DNA from: an uncultured Eubacteriales bacterium
GTDB lineage: Bacteria > Bacillota > Clostridia > Oscillospirales > Oscillospiraceae
NCBI GenBank assembly: GCA_900540545.1
Contig: UQGJ01000022.1
Span: forward strand, 1-34,786
Direction: 5' to 3'
DNA length: 34,786 nucleotides
A program made the position numbers and the translations under genes. The notes below the pieces were generated by a model, which was not told the DNA's origin, searched no databases, and was given only the letters and a program-made list of their open reading frames with translations. How positions within the stretch are numbered: position 1 is the stretch's first letter; each line of letters opens with the position of its first letter. Shown in pieces: positions 7,284 through 14,603 of this stretch.

Positions 7284-9497
7284 TTACCTGCTCAAAAACC
7301 GGCAGAGCATGCTCACGGCCTCGGCTCGGGTGGCTCCGCGGTCCGGGGCAAACCGGCCCGCGCCGTCGCCGGAGACGATGCCCAGGCCCTGGGCCAGGGC
7401 GGCATAGCCCAGGTCCGATGCCGGGATGGCCGCGCCGTCGGCAAAGGACACCTGGTAGATGCCCTCCAGCCGGGCCACCGGGCCGTAGCCCGCTCCGTTC
7501 AGCAGCAGCTTGACGATGTCCAGCCGGGTCACGGCCCCGGTCTCGTCCCGCTGGGCCTTGTCCAGCACGCCCATGCGGTAGGCGGTCCGGTACAGGTCGT
7601 CCACCCCGGCCTCGTCCAGCCCGGCGGGGTCCACGGGGCCCTGCTCGGTGCTGACCAGCAGGGCCACCAGGTCCAGCTGGGTCAGCGCCCGGTCCGGCTC
7701 CATGGCGCCCCCGGCCCAGCCCACGCCGTAGCGGGCCAGGGTCTGGGCGGCGGCCTGGACCCAGTGGCCGTCCAGGTCGGAGTAGGTCAGGCCCCCGGCC
7801 TCGCCGTACTGCTCCACCACCGGCGCGCCGGTCTTGGCGTCGATGCCCCGGAGGGCGCCGTCCACGTTGGTCTCCAGGCCGTAGCCCAGCTTGAGGGTAT
7901 AGAAGAAGCTCATACCCATCTGCTCCAGCAGGGGGCGCACGTCGGCCCCCGCCAGGTCCAGCTTCTGGGGCACGGCGATATATCCCAAAACCGTGTCGAA
8001 GGTCCCGGCATAGGCGGCCAGGGCGTCGGCCTCGGAGACCAGACCCTGGGCGCTGTCGAAGGTCACGTCCTCGTCCCAGCTCCGGGAGAAGCCGCTCACC
8101 GAGCCGTCGGAGGCGTCGATGGACACGTTCAGGCTGTGGTCGGGGAAGAAATACCCGTTTTCCTGCCGGGCGTAGGTCGCGCTCCACTGGCGGGACGGGG
8201 CGTCGTTGGCCGTCCGCCAGACGGAGACGTCGGGGGCCTCGTACCGGGCGGTGTGCTTGAACTGGGCGGCATAGTATTTCCCCAGGAAATCCTCCGCCTT
8301 CTTCCCGGCCTGGGCCTCGCTGACCGCCGGCTGGAAGCCCTCCTCATAGGGGAGGGAGCTGGACACGGAAATCAGCTCGCCGCTCTTGGCGTCCAGGGTG
8401 ACGTAGCGGCGGGACACCCGCTCCCCGTCCTGACGGACATAGGTGAGCCGGGCGGTGACCTGGGCCTCCCCGGCGTCGTCCTTGTCCTGGCGGGCCACAG
8501 TGTAGGCGCAGTCGGCCAGGGTGTACTTGGCAAGGCCCAGCTCGGAAATGGCCGTTGCCTTCTTGCCCAGGGCCTCCTTGTCCAGGGCCCCGGCCAGCTT
8601 GGCCGCCCCGTCCAGCTCGGCCTGGGTCAGGGCTTCATTCTTGCTGTTGGCGGCCACGGTAAACATGGTCTCCGGGGTCCCTCCGTCGGCGGAGGAGCCG
8701 CCCCGGCCGCTGTCCATCAGATCCCGCTGAAGCTGGGTCAGGTTCACCAAAGCCCCGGTCTGGCCGTCCACATAGAACTCGTCCATCCGGTTGGGCAGAT
8801 ACCGCAGCACCGCGGTCTGGCCGTCGTCGGCCAGGACGTACTCCAGCCGCAGGGACAGCTCCCCGGCCAGGGCCGCGGTGGCCTTGGCGGCTTCCGTCTT
8901 GGGCGCGGGGTCGGGGATGCCGCCCATGTACTGCCCCGCCAGCCCATCCCGGCGGAAGCTCTGGACCAGCCCGTCCGCCGTGCTCACGGAGATGCTGAAG
9001 GACAGGGGGGAGGGCAGGCCGTTGAGCAGGATGCCGCCGGAGAAGTAGTGGCGGCTGGCCGACAGGCTCTCCACGCTGCTGGTTTCCTGAAAGGACGCCG
9101 TCTCGGTCCCCGGGTCCAGCACCCTGCCCAGGAAGTCCTCCGCCGTCTGCTGCGCCGCCTCGCGGGTCACGGCGGGCAGGGAGGGGCCGAAGGAGCCGCC
9201 GTTGGTGACGGGCTGGGCGGCGTTGCGGTAATAGCTGAGGATCTGGCCGTCCTCACCGGCGGTGATGTTCAGGTCCCCGTCCTCGCCGGACCAGCTCAGG
9301 CTCCAGGTGGGGGCCAGCTCGTTCTCCTGCAGCTCCCCGTAGAACTGCTCATACGCCTGGGTATCCAGACCCAGGGTGTCCTTCACCGCCTGGGTGACGG
9401 CGGTGAGCCGGGCGTCCGCCGCCTCCGCCGCCAGAGCCGGGGCGCACAGCGTCCCCATCAGGGCCGCCGTCAACACGAGAGAGATCGCCTTTTTCAT
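7284..9497 (-). CDS. Secreted YcdB/PepSY-like protein with C-terminal SLH domains
   Basis: A 737-residue exported protein. Residues 1-23 are a signal peptide (cleavage after ALA). The central part (about 30-560) has repeated units with the pattern of YcdB/YcdC and PepSY modules (DAKSGELISVSSSLPYEE, DASDGSVSGFSRSW, DGQTGALVNLTQ). From about 572 to the end there are three SLH repeats (YSDLDGHWVQAAAQ, TRLDIVKLL, ASDLGYAALAQGLGIVSG with TRAEAVSML), which anchor proteins to secondary cell-wall polymer. PepSY-type modules often bind and inhibit peptidases, so a cell-surface protease-modulating role is plausible but unproven. AGGAGG lies 8 bases before the ATG. Monocistronic, with its own terminator. 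Confidence 0.8.
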   Translation of the reverse strand: MKKAISLVLTAALMGTLCAPALAAEAADARLTAVTQAVKDTLGLDTQAYEQFYGELQENELAPTWSLSWSGEDGDLNITAGEDGQILSYYRNAAQPVTNGGSFGPSLPAVTREAAQQTAEDFLGRVLDPGTETASFQETSSVESLSASRHYFSGGILLNGLPSPLSFSISVSTADGLVQSFRRDGLAGQYMGGIPDPAPKTEAAKATAALAGELSLRLEYVLADDGQTAVLRYLPNRMDEFYVDGQTGALVNLTQLQRDLMDSGRGGSSADGGTPETMFTVAANSKNEALTQAELDGAAKLAGALDKEALGKKATAISELGLAKYTLADCAYTVARQDKDDAGEAQVTARLTYVRQDGERVSRRYVTLDAKSGELISVSSSLPYEEGFQPAVSEAQAGKKAEDFLGKYYAAQFKHTARYEAPDVSVWRTANDAPSRQWSATYARQENGYFFPDHSLNVSIDASDGSVSGFSRSWDEDVTFDSAQGLVSEADALAAYAGTFDTVLGYIAVPQKLDLAGADVRPLLEQMGMSFFYTLKLGYGLETNVDGALRGIDAKTGAPVVEQYGEAGGLTYSDLDGHWVQAAAQTLARYGVGWAGGAMEPDRALTQLDLVALLVSTEQGPVDPAGLDEAGVDDLYRTAYRMGVLDKAQRDETGAVTRLDIVKLLLNGAGYGPVARLEGIYQVSFADGAAIPASDLGYAALAQGLGIVSGDGAGRFAPDRGATRAEAVSMLCRFLSR

Positions 9498-9514
9498 GGT
9501 CGCAGCCTCCTTTT

Positions 9515-9528
9515 GTGGGCAAGCCCAC
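9515..9528 (-). promoter_or_regulatory. Small hairpin just upstream of the SLH-gene ribosome site
   Basis: GTGGGC-TT-GCCCAC (minus strand, 6-bp arms) ends four bases before the AGGAGG of the SLH gene. It could protect the 5' end or tune translation. Confidence 0.35.
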
Positions 9529-9581
9529 TTACTTATTTAAGATAGACGCAGAAAACATTCAAAAGTTCCCAAAATTTGTGC

Positions 9582-9611
9582 TTGACTTTTTTCGAACATT
9601 CGTTGTATACT
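9582..9611 (+). promoter_or_regulatory. Promoter of the small LexA-controlled gene
   Basis: TTGACT (9582-9587) and TATACT (9606-9611), 18-bp spacing: a good sigma-A promoter. The first LexA-type box fills the spacer and the second overlaps the expected start point near 9618. Confidence 0.75.
9593..9606. promoter_or_regulatory. LexA/DinR-type box 1
   Basis: CGAAC-ATTC-GTTG. Gram-positive SOS boxes have the core GAAC-N4-GTTC; this site has one mismatch and sits between the -35 and -10. Confidence 0.65.
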
Positions 9612-9616
9612 GTATT

Positions 9617-9630
9617 CGAACAACAGTTCT
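9617..9630. promoter_or_regulatory. LexA/DinR-type box 2
   Basis: CGAAC-AACA-GTTC matches the GAAC-N4-GTTC core exactly and covers the predicted start point. It is 24 bp centre-to-centre from box 1. Confidence 0.7.
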
Positions 9631-9743
9631 TTGAAACATTTTGGCTATCTAAATCGTCATATCAGTAGGAGCCGCTCCAAAAGTCCGTTCTTTGGGACAC
9701 CGAAAGGTGTATGCTCCCTATATCAACAACAGGAGGGATCGGT
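9619..9743 (+). other. Structured 5' leader of the small membrane-protein gene
   Basis: About 125 nt of leader with several short stems: GGAGC-C-GCTCC, CCAAA..TTTGG, and ACACC-GAAA-GGTGT with a GNRA-type loop, then AGGAGG at 9731. I do not recognise a known riboswitch class. Confidence 0.35.
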
Positions 9744-10055
9744 ATGCAGACCATCTACTATGAGACCAGCAGCTTCATTCGTCACCAGGGGAACGTGGTG
9801 GACCTGGGGGCATACCGGCAGCGGCTGGCCGCCGTGTCCGGGGAGACCTGGACCGTCTCCCAGCCCGTGGAGATCCCCGCGGAGGAGGACGCCGCCCCCG
9901 CGCTCACACTGGTGCCCCCCGTGTCCCCCAGCCTCCAGCGGGAGCGCCGCCGCCGCAGGAACGTGCGCCGGTTCGGCATGTTCCTGGACTTCGCCGCCAG
10001 CGCCGCCATCGTGGTCCTCACCCTGACCGCCGTGGTCTCCTTCCTCCGGCTGTGA
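9744..10055 (+). CDS. Small tail-anchored membrane protein, predicted SOS-inducible; family not recognised
   Basis: A 103-residue protein not recognised as a named family. Residues 1-28 (MQTIYYETSSFIRHQGNVVDL then GAYRQRL) look like a compact conserved block; 35-65 is Pro/Glu/Ala-rich; 66-76 is an arginine cluster (RERRRRRNVRR); 77-101 is a single hydrophobic segment. The basic residues before it predict a cytoplasmic N-terminus and a C-terminal membrane anchor. AGGAGG is 7 bases before the ATG. The promoter carries two LexA-type boxes and a strong terminator follows, so it is a single-gene, damage-inducible unit. Known SOS genes of this size (yneA, sidA, divS) are membrane-bound division inhibitors. 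A similar role is an inference; there is no LysM domain, so it is not YneA itself. Confidence 0.75.
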   Translation: MQTIYYETSSFIRHQGNVVDLGAYRQRLAAVSGETWTVSQPVEIPAEEDAAPALTLVPPVSPSLQRERRRRRNVRRFGMFLDFAASAAIVVLTLTAVVSFLRL

Positions 10056-10082
10056 CCCCCGTCTCTGGCCCCCGCCCATCTG

Positions 10083-10117
10083 CGTGCCCGCAACATGTTG
10101 CGGGCACGTAATTTTTT
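10083..10117 (+). terminator. Intrinsic terminator of the small LexA-controlled gene
   Basis: A perfect 13-bp-arm palindrome (10083-10108, centre CAACATGTTG) followed by TAATTTTTT. Near-perfect symmetry. Confidence 0.9.
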
Positions 10118-10217
10118 GCCCTCCCATTGTATTTTTTCCTTTACATAGGTGCTAAAATATGATAGTCTATGAAAGCACGCGAAGTGCTGTCTGTACCCTT
10201 CCGCTTCGTTTCAGGAC

Positions 10218-10255
10218 ACAGGCCCGCTGTGACGCGGGGGTTTTCACCCGCCTGT
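10218..10255 (+). promoter_or_regulatory. Three-way-junction leader of rpsO, candidate S15 autoregulatory site
   Basis: Outer stem ACAGGC/GCCTGT encloses two abutting hairpins, CCGC-TGTGAC-GCGG and GGGT-TTTC-ACCC, with no unpaired bases between helices. S15 binds a three-way junction in 16S rRNA, and a three-way-junction operator is known in the Geobacillus rpsO leader. It lies 29 bases upstream of the rpsO Shine-Dalgarno. Confidence 0.5.
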
Positions 10256-10299
10256 TACGCAGCCCAATGGGTAGAACAATATGAAAGGTGGAATTTCCC

Positions 10300-10566
10300 A
10301 TGATCCGTAAGGACGAAAAGACGGCCGTCATCGAGGCCAACCGCACCCACGGCACCGACACCGGCTCCCCGGAGGTCCAGATCGCCATTCTGACCGCCCG
10401 CATCAACGAGCTGACCGAGCACCTGAAGGTGCACAGCCACGACAACCACAGCCGCCGCGGCCTGTACAAAATGATCGGCCGCCGCCGCAAGCTGCTGGAC
10501 TACCTGGCCAAGAAGGACGTGGAGCGCTACCGCGCTCTGATTGCTAAACTCGGCATCCGCAAGTAA
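10300..10566 (+). CDS. rpsO: 30S ribosomal protein S15
   Basis: 88 residues, the standard S15 length, with the signature blocks (TGSPEVQIAILTARINELT, HSRRGLYKMIGRRRKLLDYL). A small-subunit protein that binds the central domain of 16S rRNA. The start ATG at 10300 has AAAGGTGG 8 bases upstream; a GTG at 10288 in frame overlaps that site and is rejected. rpsO followed by pnp is a widely conserved arrangement. The upstream leader folds into a three-way junction, suggesting feedback by S15. Confidence 0.97.
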   Translation: MIRKDEKTAVIEANRTHGTDTGSPEVQIAILTARINELTEHLKVHSHDNHSRRGLYKMIGRRRKLLDYLAKKDVERYRALIAKLGIRK

Positions 10567-10577
10567 GGATTGAACAT

Positions 10578-10607
10578 AGGGGTGGCGCGGGACACCGTGC
10601 CACCCCT
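10578..10607 (+). terminator. rpsO-pnp intercistronic hairpin
   Basis: AGGGGTGGC-G-CGG pairs with CCG-T-GCCACCCCT (13 bp with one G-U, loop GACA), 12 bases after the rpsO stop, followed only by TTATTTC. In E. coli a stem at the same place is cut by RNase III to start PNPase autoregulation. Here it may be a partial terminator or such a processing site. The rest of 10608-10746 shows no gene. Confidence 0.6.
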
Positions 10608-10746
10608 TATTTCAAATTATGCCCCGCCAGAGCCCTCCCACGTTTTTTTAGCAGTTGAACCTGGGCCCGCCCCAGCGGACCCGCGTTCAAATGCTAAAAA
10701 TCGCGACGGCTCTGACGCGGCCCACAACACAAAAGGAGGGCATCCC

Positions 10747-12888
10747 ATGTCAACCGTCATCACCCACAAGCAATTCCCCAACCAGAAGACCTACACCATG
10801 GACCTGTGCGGCCGTCCCCTCAAAATCGAGGTGGGCAAGGTGGCCGAGCTGGCCACCGCCTCCGCCATGGTCACCTACGGCGAGACCACCGTGCTGGTGG
10901 CCGTCACCGCCTCCGCCCGCCCCCGGGACGGCATCGACTTCTTCCCCCTGAGCGTGGACTTCGAGGAGAAGCTCTACGCCGTGGGCCGCATCCCCGGCTC
11001 CTTCATGCGCCGGGAGGGCCAGCCCTCTCTGCCCGCCGTGCTGGCCAGCCGGGTCATCGACCGGTCCATCCGGCCCCTGTTCCCCTATGACTTCCGCAAC
11101 GACGTGGTGGTCACCTGCACCGTCATGAGCGTGGACCGGGACTGCTCGCCCGAGGTCACCGCCATGATCGGCACCTCCGCCTGCCTGGCCTTCTCCAGCA
11201 TCCCCTGGGCCGGGCCCATCGGCTGCCTGGAGGTGGGCTATGTGGACGGCCAGATCGTCCTGAACCCCAACCAGGCCCAGAAGCACGCCTCCGACCTGGA
11301 CCTGACCGTGGCCGCCACCGAGGGCAAGGTCATCATGATCGAGGCCGGCGCCAAGGAGCTGCCCGACGACATCATGTACGACGCCATCGTCCAGGCCCAC
11401 GAGGCCATCAAGGCTCAGACCGCCCTCATCAACACCATCGTGGCCGACATCGGCCGCGAGAAGATGACCTACGACCACGCCGACTTCGACCAGGAGCTGT
11501 TTGACAAGATCGTGGCGGCCACCATGGACGAGGCCAAGGCCGCCATGGACACCGACGACAAGAACGTCCGGGAGACCCGGTGGAACGCCCTGGTGGACCA
11601 CTGGCACGAGCTGTTCCTGGAGGAGTACCCCGAGATGGACAAGTATCTCGAGGAGATCACCTACAAGTTCCAGAAGAAGATCGTCAAGGCCTGGCTGCTG
11701 GAGGGCCACCGGGTGGACGGCCGCGCCAAGAACGAGATCCGCCCCCTGGGCGCGGAAGTGGGCGTGCTGCCCCGGGTCCACGGCTCCGGCCTGTTCACCC
11801 GCGGTCAGACCCAGGTGCTGAGCGTCTGCACCCTGAACACCCTCTCCGCCAACCAGAAGCTGGACACCATCTGGGAAGAGGAAGAGAAGCGGTACATGCA
11901 CCACTATAACTTCCCCTCCTACTCCGTGGGTGAGGCCCGGGGCGCCCGCTCCACCAACCGCCGTGAGAAGGGCCACGGCGCCCTGGCCGAGCGCGCCCTG
12001 GAGCCCGTCATCCCCAGCGTGGAGGACTTCCCCTACGCCATCCGGGTGGTCTCCGAGGTGCTGAGCTCCAACGGCTCCACCTCCCAGGGCTCCATCTGCG
12101 GCTCCACCCTGGCCCTCATGGACGCCGGCGTGCCCATCTCCGCCCCCGTGGCCGGCATCTCCTGCGGCCTGATCCAGGACGACGACGGCGGCTTCACCAC
12201 CTTCATCGACATCCAGGGCGTGGAGGACTTCCACGGTGAGATGGACTTCAAGGTGGCCGGCACCAAGAAGGGCATCACCGCCATCCAGATGGACATCAAG
12301 AACGACGGCCTGAGCCACGCCATCATCAAGGAGGCCCTGGACATCACCCAGGACGCCCGCTACGCCATCCTGGACGAGGTCATGCTCCCCTGCATCGCCG
12401 CCCCCCGGGCCGAGGTGAGCAAGTACGCCCCCAAGATGATCTCCATGAAGATCGACGTGGACAAGATCCGCGAGGTCATCGGCAAGGGCGGCAGCGTGAT
12501 CCAGAAGATCACCGCCGAGTCCGGCGCCCAGATCGACATCGAGGAGGACGGCACCATCCACATCGCCTCCCCCGACGCCGCCGCCTGCGACGTGGCCAAG
12601 AAGATGATCGAGACCATCGTGTTCGTCCCCACCGTGGGCGAGCTGTACTACGGCAAGGTGGTCCGCATCCTGCCCTTCGGCGCCTTCGTGGAGCTGGCCC
12701 CCGGCAAGGACGGCATGGTCCACATCTCCAAGCTCTCCGACCGCCGGGTGGAGAAGGTGGAGGACGTCATCAACATCGGCGACATGATTTGGGTCAAGGT
12801 GACTGAAATCGACGAGAAGGGCCGCGTGAACCTCTCCTACAAGGACGCCCTCAAGGCCATCCAGGAGAACCCCGGACTGAAGAAGTAA
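10747..12888 (+). CDS. pnp: Polynucleotide phosphorylase (PNPase)
   Basis: 713 residues, full length. Domain order: RNase PH 1 (from about 10), all-helical linker domain, RNase PH 2 (about 330-550, with FPSYSVGEARG and STSQGSICGSTLALMDAG), KH domain (about 567-629, GKGG loop at 579-582) and S1 domain (630-713). Catalyses phosphorolytic 3'-5' RNA degradation in the cytoplasm. AAGGAGG precedes the ATG at 10747; the longer frame from 10570 crosses the rpsO-pnp hairpin and is rejected. Coding sequence is very GC-rich at third positions and nearly free of rare codons, as expected for a highly expressed gene. queG begins 5 bases after the stop. Confidence 0.97.
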   Translation: MSTVITHKQFPNQKTYTMDLCGRPLKIEVGKVAELATASAMVTYGETTVLVAVTASARPRDGIDFFPLSVDFEEKLYAVGRIPGSFMRREGQPSLPAVLASRVIDRSIRPLFPYDFRNDVVVTCTVMSVDRDCSPEVTAMIGTSACLAFSSIPWAGPIGCLEVGYVDGQIVLNPNQAQKHASDLDLTVAATEGKVIMIEAGAKELPDDIMYDAIVQAHEAIKAQTALINTIVADIGREKMTYDHADFDQELFDKIVAATMDEAKAAMDTDDKNVRETRWNALVDHWHELFLEEYPEMDKYLEEITYKFQKKIVKAWLLEGHRVDGRAKNEIRPLGAEVGVLPRVHGSGLFTRGQTQVLSVCTLNTLSANQKLDTIWEEEEKRYMHHYNFPSYSVGEARGARSTNRREKGHGALAERALEPVIPSVEDFPYAIRVVSEVLSSNGSTSQGSICGSTLALMDAGVPISAPVAGISCGLIQDDDGGFTTFIDIQGVEDFHGEMDFKVAGTKKGITAIQMDIKNDGLSHAIIKEALDITQDARYAILDEVMLPCIAAPRAEVSKYAPKMISMKIDVDKIREVIGKGGSVIQKITAESGAQIDIEEDGTIHIASPDAAACDVAKKMIETIVFVPTVGELYYGKVVRILPFGAFVELAPGKDGMVHISKLSDRRVEKVEDVINIGDMIWVKVTEIDEKGRVNLSYKDALKAIQENPGLKK

Positions 12889-12893
12889 GTTTC

Positions 12894-13793
12894 ATGAATG
12901 ATTGGTTTGAGGCCGCTGGAGCGGCGGCGTGGGGCGCCGTCGGCTTCGGCGGCCTCGCCTCTTTTATGGACCGGGATGCCCTGGACCGGGTGGAGGCCCT
13001 GTGCCCCGGCCCCACCGGGGTCTTTGTGGCGGCCTTCCCCTACTACGCCGGGGAGGCCCCCGGCAACCTGTCCCAATACGCCCGGGGGATGGACTATCAC
13101 CAGGTGGTGGTGGACCGGCTGGAACAGGTCTGCGCCCGGCTGCGGGTGCGGTGGCCGGGGAGCCGGTTCGTCCCCACTGCGGACAACTCCCCCGTCCCCG
13201 AGCGGCCCGCGGCCCTGCTGGCCGGGCTGGGGGTGCTGGGGGAGAACGGCCTGGTGCTGACCAAGCCCTGGGGGTCCTACGTCTTTCTCGGTACCATCCT
13301 CACGGACCTGGACTATCCCTGGCCGGCACCCGGCCCCATCCAGCCCTGCATTCGGTGCGGCAAGTGCACCGCCGCCTGTCCCGGCGGGGCCATCGGCGGG
13401 GGAGGGGTGGATGCGGAAAAATGCCTATCCCATTTAACGCAGAAAAAGGGGGCGCTGGCCCCGGAGCAGGAGGCGCTGCTGGCCCGGCACCCGCTGATTT
13501 GGGGCTGCGATTTGTGCCAGCAGGTGTGCCCCTACAACCGGGAGGCGCCCCTGACGACCATCGCGGAGTTCCGGGAGGATTTGATAGACTCCCTGGGGGC
13601 GGAGGAGTTGGAGGGGCTGACCAACCGGGAGTTCCGGGAGAAGTACCCCGGACGGGCCTTCACCTGGCGAGGGGTCGAGGTTTTGCGGAGGAATCTGCGG
13701 CTGGGCGAGGCCCAGGGGGCCTCCGGCGGGTCCTCTTTCTTCTCGAAGAAAGAGGACGGAAAGAAGGACCAGGGGACGGCTACGGGGCTTTGA
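12894..13793 (+). CDS. queG: Epoxyqueuosine reductase QueG, short form, with repeat-derived C-terminus
   Basis: 299 residues. It carries the QueG hallmarks: DNSPVPERP with the likely catalytic Asp98, GxNGLVL, and two ferredoxin-type iron-sulfur motifs (Cys152/155/158/162 and Cys205/208/212, plus Cys178 in CLSHLTQKKG). It reduces epoxyqueuosine to queuosine in tRNA using cobalamin. It lacks the C-terminal HEAT-like extension of long QueG proteins, as clostridial versions do. No good ribosome site precedes the ATG, and the pnp stop is 5 bases away, so translation is probably coupled. The last about 25 residues (GASGGSSFFSKKEDGKK...) are encoded by the head of the dispersed repeat starting at 13715, which also supplies the stop codon. 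Confidence 0.9.
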   Translation: MNDWFEAAGAAAWGAVGFGGLASFMDRDALDRVEALCPGPTGVFVAAFPYYAGEAPGNLSQYARGMDYHQVVVDRLEQVCARLRVRWPGSRFVPTADNSPVPERPAALLAGLGVLGENGLVLTKPWGSYVFLGTILTDLDYPWPAPGPIQPCIRCGKCTAACPGGAIGGGGVDAEKCLSHLTQKKGALAPEQEALLARHPLIWGCDLCQQVCPYNREAPLTTIAEFREDLIDSLGAEELEGLTNREFREKYPGRAFTWRGVEVLRRNLRLGEAQGASGGSSFFSKKEDGKKDQGTATGL

Positions 13794-14072
13794 CAAGCCC
13801 CTACCCGCTGCCCCCTGGACCCCGGAGAACGTCCGGGCGGCGGTACGGGTTTTGGTGGTTGGCAAGACTTGGGGGCTGTTGCAGCTCGTATCGGTCTGGC
13901 GCTAGAACGACTCCGGCTATCGCCCCTCGTGTAAGAGCCGGGCAAGACTTGGGAGTAGTTGCGTTTTGATTGGTGCAAACGGGCCGCCACAAGGTCTCTG
14001 TGCCCCCGCGTCCCCCCGTCATTGCGAACCAGTCCGCAGACTGGTGCGGCAATCCGCATCCCCTGTCCCGCC
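13715..14072 (+). repeat. Dispersed repeat, type II copy (full length)
   Basis: About 358 bp. Head: GGGGGCCTCCGGCGGGT, then a hairpin (12-bp arms around 13731-13756), then CGGAAAGAAGGACCAGGGG. The body (13800-14072) matches 30653-31009 in inverted orientation, including the blocks GTTGCAGCTCGTATCGGTC and GACTCCGGCTATCGCCCCTC and a CATTGCGAACCAGT tail. The head overlaps the 3' end of queG. It fills the otherwise gene-free stretch to the CBS gene; 14073-14100 then shares GGGCGYCATTCTGCATTAT with the region abutting zapA (27885-27903). Confidence 0.85.
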
Positions 14073-14108
14073 CGTGGGCGTCATTCTGCATTATCCTCCC
14101 CCGCGCAT

Positions 14109-14159
14109 AAAACCACCGCCCTCTGTGGAAAGCTATCCACGAAAGGCGGTGGTTTTTTT
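14109..14159 (+). promoter_or_regulatory. Terminator-like hairpin that contains the CBS-gene ribosome site
   Basis: AAAACCACCGCC (14109-14120) pairs with GGCGGTGGTTTT (14145-14156), with an inner GTGGA/TCCAC stem; seven Ts follow and run straight into the ATG at 14160. The only Shine-Dalgarno candidate (GGTGG, 7 bases before ATG) is inside the stem. It may terminate queG transcripts, gate CBS translation, or both. Confidence 0.6.
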
Positions 14160-14603
14160 ATGCAAGTACGCGATTTGATGAACCCCAGCGTGGTCTCCAT
14201 CACACCCGGCGAGTCGGCCGCTCTGGCGGCGCGGCTCCTGGCACGGCACAATTTAGGCTCCCTGCCCGTCTGCGGCGAGGACGGCGGCCTGCGGGGCATC
14301 GTCACCGACCGGGACATCGTCACCCGCTGCGTGGCGGCGGAGGAGGACCCCGGCAAGGTCCCGGTCCGGGACATCATGTCCCGCAACTGCGCCGTGGTCT
14401 CCCCCGACGACGACGCCCGGGAGGCCGCCCGCATGATGGCGGCGGGCCAGGTCCGCCGTCTCCCCGTGATGGAGTCCGGCAGGGTGGTGGGCATGGTCTC
14501 CCTGGGGGACCTGGCCCTGAGCCAGCAGTACCAGATGGAGACCAGCAAGGCCCTCAGCGAAATCTCCGAGCATGTCCACCGCATGGAGGACATGCCCCGC
14601 TAG
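14160..14603 (+). CDS. CBS-domain protein (tandem CBS pair)
   Basis: 147 residues, essentially two CBS domains: about 1-58 (VRDLMNPSVVSITPGESA, GIVTDRDIVTRCV) and about 66-128 (VRDIMSRNCAVVSPDDDA, LPVMESGRVVGMVSLGDLAL). Stand-alone CBS pairs bind adenine nucleotides or similar ligands and act as cytoplasmic energy or redox sensors; no catalytic domain is attached. The start at 14160 is fixed by the immediate CBS motif, although the preceding sequence is a terminator-like hairpin with the ribosome site buried in it. The TAG stop lies in the terminal inverted repeat of the MITE-like element at 14601-14715. The partner or target cannot be told from context. Confidence 0.85.
   Translation: MQVRDLMNPSVVSITPGESAALAARLLARHNLGSLPVCGEDGGLRGIVTDRDIVTRCVAAEEDPGKVPVRDIMSRNCAVVSPDDDAREAARMMAAGQVRRLPVMESGRVVGMVSLGDLALSQQYQMETSKALSEISEHVHRMEDMPR

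Noticed and set aside
7245..9545. 766-codon plus-strand open frame opposite the SLH gene
   Set aside because: Antisense shadow caused by high GC third positions: His/Gly/Val/Leu-rich, no domain, no ribosome site. The minus-strand gene has signal peptide, SLH repeats and terminator.
10118..10217. A clear rpsO promoter
   Set aside because: TTTACA and TATGAT or TAAAAT are present but at wrong spacings (12-13 or 20 bp), so I could not place a promoter with confidence.
10750..12723. 657-codon minus-strand frame opposite pnp
   Set aside because: His/Gly/Asp/Val-rich antisense shadow without start signals.
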